Origin: Eupeodes corollae
Lineage: Eukaryota; Arthropoda; Insecta; Diptera; Syrphidae
Length of the DNA: 64,000 bases
Direction of reading: 5' to 3'
Assembly (NCBI RefSeq): GCF_945859685.1
Contig: NC_079149.1
Span: 64,374,991-64,438,990 of the forward strand
Shown: in pieces, positions 54,985 to 64,000 of the stretch
Layout: each line of letters opens with the position of its first letter
How positions within the stretch are numbered: the first letter of the stretch is position 1
Translations under genes and position numbers: made by a program
The notes under the pieces: model-generated
What the model was told of the DNA's origin: nothing
What the model saw: the letters and a program-made list of their open reading frames with translations, nothing else
The model's database searches: none

Positions 54985-56260
54985 GGGTTCAACACACTTA
55001 CAAATATACTTGGCGGAAAGCCATTCTTACCAAATTAATGGCAGCCACTGCTCTACCAGACATTAAAAAAAAAATCCAAAGCCTTATACTACCAATGACG
55101 ACTGGAAACTGAAAATAAATGTCCAGAAGTCGGAGACAATTCTGTTCCGGACTCCGTTGGCTAGAGCCACGAGGGATACGTGCCAGAATTGGCACAAGAT
55201 GGTCATCGTTGATCTTCACGGGCAGCGATTAGCGAGCAAAAGTGTAGTGAAGTACTTTGGTATCTGGTTAGATATGTATTTATATTTCGACATACATATA
55301 AATTTTGCTTTGACCAGGGCCAGAGGAGCCTTTGCTCTGACAAAACGGCTGTTTTTTAGCAGTCGGCTTGACCCCAGAGTTAAGGTAGTTTGCTACATGG
55401 CCCTCACACGGCAGATAATCGTTTATGGTTGTCCAGTGTGGTTCAACGTTGCCCCTTCCCAGATGGAGAAGTTTCAGTTGTTCGAGCAAAAGTGTTTACG
55501 ACGCTGTTTCGGCTTATATCAAACAGCCGAATCTTCTTACGTGCATTACTATTCCAACGAGATCCTATACAACGCTGCTCGAATCAACAGAATTGACAAT
55601 TTCGTGATAAAACTCGTTCGAGGTCACAGTGCAACAATTTAATTTTCAGGGCGTTCTATCCGAACGACGAGTATTTAGAGAGCGCACACTTGAGCGGCTT
55701 CATTCCACCAGAAACATTCCTATTCTTAGATAGCTGCGGTCTGATACAGAATAGATAGGCAGTTCTGCTAATCTACCACGTCAGACGACGAACCGTGGCT
55801 AGGCAACTCCTGTACAATCGGGACGTAATGGCACAAGACGGAGCAGAGCTCCTTCGGTTCAGTAGGTGTCCGAACGTGACCGAACTGATAGGGTGAAACA
55901 GGAGAACTAGTTTTGGTGGCTTCAATCGGCACTTCATAGTTGTTAGTCGGGTTTTAAGACTTGGCCAGCTTACATAATTGTTTTATAGTTAAAGGGTTTA
56001 GTTTTAAGTAGAATAGGAATGGTGGCACAAAAAAAAATTATAAAAAAAAACATGGAATAAAGAAAATAATATGTTAGATAGTTAGATTTGCTGCTGTGGT
56101 TGTTCTAGTTTTAAGTAGTTTATAGGTAAAATAGGTATAGTTTAAGTTTTATTTTATGTAGTTTTTAAGTAAAAATGGGAAAATATATTGAAATTATTTT
56201 GTTTTGTAAATTTTCTAGTAAATAAAAGGGCCGAAAGGCATTAGAATTAAGTATTATTGT
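54985..56260 (+). pseudogene. Jockey-type LINE 3' part including 3' UTR
   Basis: A 161-codon frame (55157-55642) carries the C-terminal reverse transcriptase and thumb region: KYFGIWLDMYLYFDIHINFA, then LTRARGAFALTKRLFFS, VKVVCYMALTRQIIVYGCPV, FEQKCLRRCFGLYQTAESSY and NRIDNFVIKLVRGHSA. Decayed text continues to about 55870 (RRTVARQLLYNRDVMAQDGAE in another frame). A transcript-like 3' UTR follows with AATAAAAGGGCCGAAAGGC at 56220-56238. The 5' two thirds are missing. Wording is typical of Jockey-clade elements in flies. Confidence 0.82.
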
Positions 56261-57499
56261 TTAACTTAGAGTGTCCATATGGGAACAGAAAGAAGTTGTA
56301 AGTTATGGTTAATTAGGCTAGTTTTATGAATTTTTGTCTAGCTTTAAGATAGTTTTAAGAAGAATTAATAAAAATTAATGAAAACAAAAATAATAATTCA
56401 AACAATCCAAGGTGAACACTGCATTTGATGGTGGATTACTCCCCACGTGAGTGGAGGCCATTTAAACAAAATAATTTTTAAGAAGGATTGAATGTTTTTA
56501 ATAATCTTTTCAACTATATAAATTAAAATATAATAAACGTTCTCTAATACAAGTTGTTCCCGTTTCTTAATGTAGCAATATTCTTTAGCTATATTTAAAA
56601 TCTAATTTAAATCCCAAAAATATCAAACGTTTTTTTTAAAAAAAATTGAAAAGTACTTTCTGCATAATTATATTAAAATAGATACTCAAAAACGATTGAG
56701 ACAAACTGCCTCTTCTTTTTAAGTTGAGACCTTTTCAACACTGGTCAGTATGGTCACATTCTTTATTTTACCGAAAATGTTTTTTTCTCAAAAATTTGCA
56801 GAAAGTTAGGTTTTAAAATCTGTTCGTTGTCACGACGCAATTCTTTGCGTTAGGGGTTTTTTAAATTGCAAGTCTTTGCTTTTCTCAAGTACCTGCACTT
56901 GGCCATGGGCTCAAACTCTCCTCAGAAAATGTAGAACACAAAAACACTTCCTTGTTACATTCTATATCATGTAGGTATTTGCGCTTTGTTCCATCTAAGT
57001 ATTTGCAAAACAACAAGTCCTTCATATAATAAAGATCAATAAATACGTGTTCACTCATTCTTTTGCCTATATTGCACAATAATGGCATGAATAGACATAC
57101 CTACTTATCTACATATCTCCGTACTTATCAGACTTTTTAAGTTAAGAGTAAACACAAAACAAAAACAAATACCTACAATGTATTCAAATCATTACATCTG
57201 GCCGTGTGTCCTTTTATAAAAAAAATTCAAGCAACTAGGGTAATTATATACATATGAATAAGAGTAGGTGTACTCAACTCACTTGTACGTGCCAAAGATT
57301 CACATAGAAAACGGAGGTGTTTAATTGTTTTTTGTTTTCTTTTTTACGTGATAAAAGTTCTCAGATGAAGTTATATTTCTTTGCGACAAAGCGGATGCAA
57401 CAACACCAACACACAAATTTTAATATGGTTTTCAATGAATAAATGGACTAAATCAGCGGGTTTAAGAGCCAATTCTTACCCAATTCTTTTACTTTATTA
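56261..57499. other. AT-rich intergenic DNA
   Basis: No gene was recognised. A terminal repeat for the Copia-type relic downstream could lie here but was not found. Confidence 0.45.
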
Positions 57500-58810
57500 G
57501 GTGATGGAAATCAATTGCATTACCAGGCCTTGAATAAAGTCTCTACATTTTTGAAGCTTTATTTATGTGGCTCCTCGATTTTGTGCTTCCCTTTCCACCC
57601 TTGTTGTCATTTGATAGATATCCAAGGTCCTCTAACAAGCGTGCTATGTTTTAGATAAGACAAAGCACAAAAGCTTCATTAAGAAATTTTTAAAGAAACT
57701 TTGCCTCTTTGACTAAATCCGCTATAGCCATGTATTCGACCTCCACACTCTATAAAATGACCGTCCTCTGCTTCTTGGCTTCCCATGATATAGTTGATCC
57801 TCCAAGTTTGAAAACATATACAGTATAGGATCTCCTATCATCTAAGTTTCCACCCCAGTATCGTCTGTTAAACCCTCTACATTGTGACCTGTCCTACGAA
57901 AAGTAAGCCCGTAGTTCATCGTTCCTTTAAGGTACCGCAGCACTCCTTTTGCTGCCGTCCAGCGTGGTTTACCATAGTCTTGGTTGAACTGGCAAAGAAA
58001 ACTTACTGCGTATGATATATCCGGTCTTGTTGTAACTGCTAAGTAAAGTTAGGAATCTATTAATTTCTGTTAAGGTAATTTAGTTAATTTTTCTTTATCG
58101 ATATTATTCTTAGCATTTAGTATTTTCTTGGAAAGTTTAGTATTTGTATTTAAAGGTGTGGAGATCGGATTTGAATCTTCCATGTTAACACGTTTAAGTA
58201 ACTCCTTTATGTATTTCTTTTGACTCATTGTAATCTCCCCGTTTTCTTTTTGGTTAAACTCAATACCCAAAAAATAATTAAGTTTTCCCATATCTTTCAT
58301 TTGAAATTTGGATCTCATTTCTTTTTTAAATAATTCAATTTCTTAAATACTATTGGATGACTTTGTTAGATCCTCTTTGTAACATATAAATACAAGGTTC
58401 TGATACTAGAGGTTTCATCCCCATTTTTAAAAGTTGTTCATTGAGATTGATGTACCATTGTCTGCCTGATTGTTTTAAGTCATATATTGCCTTATGAATA
58501 CGAAAAGCCTTATTTTTGTTTATTTGTTCTCCTGTAATTCTAAAAAAAAATTCAGGAAGTTATATATAAAATGTCTCATCAATGTTTCCATTTACATAAA
58601 CTTCATCTAACTGATGCAGTACTTATACCCTCTCAGCAGAGAGTGTCATCATAAGACGAATTGAAGATTGCCTAGCCACTGGAGCAAAGGTTTCTTTAAA
58701 ATGTATGCCTGTTTGCTGACAGCAACCTTTTGCAACTAACCGGGTCTTCCTTCTAAAAAAAACTTCACCGTTTAAGTCCGTTTTGGTTTGAAAAACGGTA
58801 CAGGTCATAT
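57500..58810 (-). pseudogene. Copia-type LTR retrotransposon pol fragment
   Basis: Minus-strand order from 58808: KTDLNGEVFFRRKTRLVAKG, CCQQTGIHFKETFAPVARQS (start of the Ty1/Copia reverse transcriptase), then YDLKQSGRQWYINLNEQL near 58480. Next is an open stretch (58318-58070) MRSKFQMKDMGKLNYFLGIE with MSQKKYIKELLKR. RNase H text with VEVEYMAIADLVKEAKFL follows near 57690-57760. Stops and frameshifts are numerous, and the expected YVDD box could not be read. Gag, protease, integrase and both LTRs were not found. Confidence 0.82.
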
Positions 58811-59400
58811 TTTAAGTGGGAAGTGTGGTAGTGAATTGTAGATTTATTGCATCGCACAACGCAGAAGACGTCAGTTGAAAGCTTTTATTGAAGACTTGAT
58901 TTAAGACTTAAAAGTTCTTCTTCCATTTTCTGAGCTGATAGCTTTTATATATTTCATAGGCTGTTTTTTTGAGCTCTGTACACACACACACAAGTGAACT
59001 CTTTAAAATCTATCTTTTAGGGTTTTCTGTTCTTGCGCATGTTTTCTGGATCTTCTGCTTTTTGACACAGGGCTTTGATATCATTGAAATTATCACATCT
59101 TATGTGAGCTTTCATTTAATTTTTTACCTATGATACTTTCCAAATACTATCTGAAAACAACCAACTCTTCAGCACCTGATATCAAAACATTTGTCAGATC
59201 ACCTGATTTTTCATATTTCTTGAGTGATGGGGCTTAGTTGTACGTAAGCTTGTCTCTTTTTCAACACTCAGCTGGAATGTTTTGAGTGCAATCATTATGC
59301 TTAGTCAAAATACTGTTACTGTAGCAGAAGTCCAACATTAGCTAAATTCCCACCTTCTCATGAAATCTCTGAACCCTTCGTTACTTTTCTTGACTACCAT
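58811..59400. other. AT-rich DNA, possibly more retroelement debris
   Basis: No protein could be named. A short CA repeat occurs at 58981-58992. Confidence 0.4.
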
Positions 59401-59419
59401 TACGATTATGATGTTTTTA

Positions 59420-60970
59420 AAAAATACCACTTTTTTTCGTTTAGACTAGATCTTCAACAGTGTTCCTGATTGGGCAAAATCATACCCGATTGCATCTCTT
59501 GGGATCATGGATCCGACAAAAACAAAAAAAAAAAATTATTGGGATATGGTTCATGACAATACGAGGAAAGTAAAACAGATCAAGAGGTGTTCGCGAAAAA
59601 ACTATGCATTTAATTTTTAAAGGATTAAGTTGAAGCCTCTTTGCTATGGACCCATTCTGAATCCTTTCAAGATCCTCATTTAAGCATTCAATGTAGTGTT
59701 CAATTAAACCGAGGGGACAATTTAAGTAAAGCTGCACATCATCGGCGTACAAAGCTAAGAAACAAAATTTCATTGAGTTTGGAATTTAATTTATGTACAT
59801 TGAAAACAACAATGGACTAAGAATGGAGCCTTGCGGAACACCATTTAAATTCAGTAGGAAATTTGATAGCGACCCATTAATGTCCACAGCTTGTGATCTA
59901 CCTGTAAGATATGAAAAAATTAAGTTCGCTGCCGCAGAAGAAAAATTAAATTTATTATTAAGTTTACTGCGTAATAATGTGTGGTCAAATGAATCGAAAG
60001 CTTTCGAAAAATCTAAAATCTAAAAACGACACATGTTCTTTATCCATTCACATCCTCAAGTCTTCAATAACATTGATTAGGGCAGTGATACAACTATGTT
60101 TCTTCTGGAAACCAAATTGCAAAGAAGTTATTAGATTGTTGGCATTAGACAATTATTTAATTGTTTTTGAATGAGTCTTTCAAAGACTTTAGACAGAAAG
60201 GACAAAATAGCAATTGGCCTGAACTCTATCCCTTTGGAAATATGGGTTAAGTATGGTAAGAATAGGCAGTCAAATTTTGAGAAATGATGGATGTATATCG
60301 TCAATGCCAATTGAGAGAATTGATTCAACGACATCGGCAGAGTCGATGGAGGAAAAACTGAAACCAGAGATGGTAATAGGTTCTATTGACGAAGGCCCAG
60401 CAACTTCATGGTAATGAGAATTTGAAGAACTTGAGGTTTTAACAGAAGAACTAACAAATCTTTCGTTCAGCATATTTGTATCTGTTTCAGAGATGAGGCA
60501 CAATTTATTCTTGCATAAACCAAATCTTCGCATAATTTTCGACCTCCTTGCGAATGGCTTAGGTAATTTGAAAAACTACGCCTTTGGGCATTACTTATTT
60601 CGGTCACCACCTTGTTACGTAACGAGCAGTAAGTGCGCCTTAGTTGTAATACTCGAACGGATAAACAACGTTAACCAAGGTTGATTTGCCGCTTCTACGA
60701 CTTTTTATCGTTTTTGAACTAAGTTATCATACAACCTCTTAAAATTCGACTTGAAGATCTGACGAGGGCAGGTTTTAGAAAGTATCCCAATTTATGATTC
60801 TAGCATTTACCTCAAACTCTTCAATATCAATATTTTGAAAATCCCTGAATTGGAAACTTTGAGTAACGACCTGTAATTCAAAGTCATAAGTTAAGTAAAT
60901 TAAATCATGTCTAGAAAAGGCTGTGGCAGATAATTGATCGTAATGTACAAGCTTATAATAAATAGTTGAT
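59420..60970 (-). pseudogene. LINE relic, same family as 15067-17417
   Basis: From 60970 on the minus strand: VHYDQLSATAFSRHDLIYLT (end of endonuclease, with Ser-Arg-His as in the other copy), then FQFRDFQNIDIEEFE, then SIDDIHPSFLKI-like text near 60290, FRPIAILSFLSKVFERLIQ (60150-60240), a decayed block A near 60000, GVPQGSIL-like text near 59830, and LYADDVQLYLNCPLGLIEHY (59700-59760; catalytic YADD intact), then LQLNPLKIKCIVFSR. The motif order and wording match the LINE nested in unc-5 intron 7. Stops are frequent. Confidence 0.8.
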
Positions 60971-63474
60971 CTGTGCTAACAAGTCAAATTGTAAGTTATT
61001 ATGCAACGCCAATAATATATACAAAACTGATGGCGGTGGAGTGGCTCCGAGACAGCATTATTGTTCCTCACTTTCTCAAAAGCGATGTATTGGGGGAGGG
61101 GGGACTCCCGATGATTTAAAGTATTTTTTGTAAATATTGCTATAGTTCACTATACAAAATTTCGTGTTATGAAAGTTTTGTAAAACATATAATGTCTTAA
61201 CGTCGTGAATTGGTGAGTATCCAAACAAATTGTGAAGAATTTTTAAAGGAGTAAATATTGCATGGGAACAAAAGTTCCGATATTATTGACCAAATTAATT
61301 TTTGATTGTATAATTAGTAAGTAGTTATTTATTCCATTACTGGGGACATTTTAGAGAATATCATGTTTGTGAATGTTTTATTCTTATTTTAAAAAAGTGT
61401 CTCTTTCTTTTCGGGAATATCTACGAAATTGAGCAAAGCTTCACCTAGAACATAACTATTGTATTTAAAAAGAAATCCAGAATATAAAGAGATGAAGAGA
61501 AATTTCTTGTTTTAATTTTTACATCACAAAACTGCACACTTTACTTTTTTTCTAAATTCAAAAATAGATGTATGCTGAATTTACAAACATTTAAAGGGTT
61601 CAATTCAAAACTTTTTGTTCAAATTGTTTAAGGCACCAACCGTGGAAGCAGGCCATAAGCACAATGCATATTAGTTGAATTTAAATTTCGTAGAATATCC
61701 TTTGTTCTGTGTACATAGTCAGCTCACTTTATCAAGAATTTCTGCAGACGTTCACCGCACATTTAATGTACTTCACTTTTATTTTTAGGAATTGGCTTTA
61801 TGGTGAAAGTACTAAGAGAAGGTATACCTAGTCTCATTTATAAATGGTATTGTATTTTCACTTCTCTTAGGAAATTAACGCAAGGTTATGTTTAATGTGA
61901 ATTATTAAATTTCATTCAACTATTGACAGGAATACATCATGATCCCTCCATCATTTGGTCAGGTTTTTCCTCATAGAAATATGTTTACGAGTACATAGGC
62001 AGGTATAAGTGTACCTATACCAGAATAAACGTGCTCAAAAGCCTAAAGGGCAAAGAGACCTATTCTTCAACCCACAAAAGCGATATTCACCTTTGAAATA
62101 AGAATCGTGAATGGATTAAGCAAACCCAAGGACCTGCACGTGCACCTTATACTCAGTGGGAAACTTTGCTTTGTGCACGTGTGCAGTATTTTACATCATA
62201 ATTTTGACGCAAATGAGACATGTGCTGTGTGGTGTGTGCTGTCCTGTGCAAAAGCATACGGTGGCGGATATAGGTAGTATACGACGACGACGACAACAGG
62301 ACTAAGACTTTTGCAGGAATTAATTTGACTTCTCTCAAATCGGATTCGGGTTGCAGAACTCTCTTTACCTTACCTACCTTTTAAACATCATATAGGGGTT
62401 GTTCAACCACTCGTCTCTCTTTTCATGCACGAACGACCCATATTTTTCCTGATCTCAGAAGTATATGTATGCGTAAGCTAAGCTTTAAAAAACATTTGAA
62501 CTCATCAACCATTGAAGAATATTTGACGGAAACTTTGTTTATTGAAAGAAAAAACATCTTTTACATAAATGCTTTATTTTGAACACATCCTATATACACA
62601 AATGATGTAAATTATTATTTATGTAAACGCTTTCTGGCACTGGTGGTCAAGTCATCAGTATAAAAGACAATTGTCTTGTATCCTTCCGTAGCAATATGGG
62701 AATAGTCTGTTTTGCCTTTTCGACTTGAATACGCAACACTTATCTATATTTTCTCCATGGAAGTTAATCCGCTTCCGCTTCCCTAATGTTTACGGACCAA
62801 CAACTTAATCGCGAAACCAAGTGCGTTCATCAAATAAAATATAATCTATCCGGGGAATTCAACCCCCTTTTACATTCATCAAACAACTATACAACAACAA
62901 AAAAACATATCGCCAGCATATCGTGTTGTATCGTCTGAGTCAAAAAACCTGGTAACTTCGCAAGGGGATACAATTTAGGTAGGTAGGCATGAAATCAGAA
63001 ACCAGGAACCATAAAGGAACAAGATTTCACAGGATTATCCCAATTAAATGGGTGCAATGAACGAAGGCTGACACCGGCATCCATCTGAGTACATTTCAAT
63101 TTGTAAGGGGTAAACATATGTATTTTAGTTTATTTTTTTTCTGCCCGGAACATAAAGCATAACGATAATTTGTACATTTTAGTTGGTAAAAATGTTTCCA
63201 GTGTCAATTGCTGCTATTATAGTCTAGAGATGAAGATTATATAGAGGGAAAACTCAGAACTCAAAAGTTACTGTATATTCAGTATAAGAGGGTGAGTCAG
63301 GTTACTGTGATATTGTATGATATTTGTTCATAATAAGATAACATTTTGTTTCAATTGGTAAAGCTTCTCGAACATAGGTTTTTGAAATAAGGTTAAAATC
63401 ATCTTACAATGAAGGAAATTGGCATTTAATAACATACAAATAAATTACCTGGTGTTTTTTTTAACTTAACTGGA
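60971..63474. other. AT-rich intergenic DNA
   Basis: A (GAC)n run lies near 62283-62295. Short frames such as 62153-62338 have no recognised similarity. No gene was called. Confidence 0.5.
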
Positions 63475-64000
63475 ATTTGTTATACCTACAATCTACTACG
63501 GATAAGTTTTTGACATTTATACTAGTCTCGAACGGTTCTTATGTGATTTCGTTCTCAAATGTTGGTACGATTGATGTTGCAATCGTATCTCGATGGCTGT
63601 GTTCGTTGAGTAGTTGTGCATTTGGAATCATGTGTTTTCCATTGGGGAAAAAATCAATCTGTTACTGTTGATATTATTTAGTTTTGTTAATGAAAATGGA
63701 TTAACTGGGCTTATTTAGCAAGAGAAAACAATAGAAAAGATAAATAAGTTTTGCTATGTTTCCACCAAAGTTTTATCTTAGATTAGATTAAATAAATCTT
63801 TTTGGTGTTTCCACCGCACAAGAAGATTTAAAAATGATTAACTTTGGCAGCACTTTCTAAAATGCAAATGGTGTTTCGATGTTTCTTATGAAGTGCATGT
63901 GAAATAATTTGATTTGTGTTAAAGAACTGAATAGTTCAGCACCATATAAGAATATGCTACTTACTCCATGTTCAATTTTGTATTGTTTTATTTGATTAAA
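63475..64000 (+). repeat. Unclassified dispersed repeat, copy C (runs off the window)
   Basis: Same family and orientation as copy B and inverse to copy A, with the roughly 190-bp block that copy B lacks. A frame at 63477-63671 (SNGSYVISFSNVGTIDVAIV, then SRWLCSLSSCAFGIMCF) parallels the one in copy A. Confidence 0.78.

Noticed and set aside
1..64000. A novel defence, biosynthetic or otherwise undescribed gene system
   Set aside because: Apart from unc-5, every substantial coding signal belongs to a known transposon superfamily, and the remaining frames are too short or unsupported to claim a new system.

Overview
The window looks like nuclear DNA from a fly (Diptera, probably a higher fly). 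It is very AT-rich, has short GT-AG introns beside very long ones, and carries one recognisable host gene plus a dense mix of insect-type transposon families. The host gene is the 3' part of unc-5, which encodes the repulsive netrin receptor. It lies on the + strand from the left edge to a stop at 19641, in eleven exons whose reading frame and splice phases all agree. The exons give 981 codons: an acidic N-terminal segment, two Ig domains, two thrombospondin type 1 repeats, one membrane segment, then ZU5, UPA-like region and death domain. The signal peptide and start codon lie to the left of the window.

Region by region: 1-19641 is unc-5. Its long introns (about 6.5, 4.4, 1.4 and 4.0 kb) are swollen by inserted elements. 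Intron 1 holds a Tc1-like element with long inverted repeats, a dispersed repeat and two mariner-type relics. Intron 4 holds a non-LTR retrotransposon (LINE) 3' end and a hAT relic. Intron 5 holds a 519-bp internally deleted Tc1-like element. Intron 7 holds a second, inverted copy of the dispersed repeat with a LINE nested in it. From 19642 to 24700 are the unc-5 3' flank, a tRNA-type SINE with perfect 10-bp target duplications, a 1480-bp Tc1-like element with clean terminal inverted repeats, and two weak exon-like stretches. From 24700 to 38650 are a PIF/Harbinger element with two opposed genes, a nearly full-length CR1/Jockey-type LINE, a hAT element with terminal inverted repeats and an imperfect 8-bp duplication, and a nearly intact RTE-type LINE with a 14-bp target duplication. 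From 38650 to 64000 there is no recognisable host gene. That stretch holds relics of mariner, Tc1, several LINE families and a Copia-type element, plus three copies of an unclassified 0.5-0.7-kb repeat, separated by AT-rich DNA.

Functionally, only unc-5 is likely to do cellular work. Every transposase or reverse transcriptase I could read has stops, frameshifts or lost catalytic residues; the RTE and the 46-47 kb Tc1-like copies are the best preserved. I see no tRNA or rRNA gene, no CRISPR array and no convincing novel system. The most informative structures are the transposon deletion derivatives, the SINE, the nested repeat and the alternative-splicing potential of unc-5. Coordinates of relics are approximate unless a terminal repeat or duplication fixes them.
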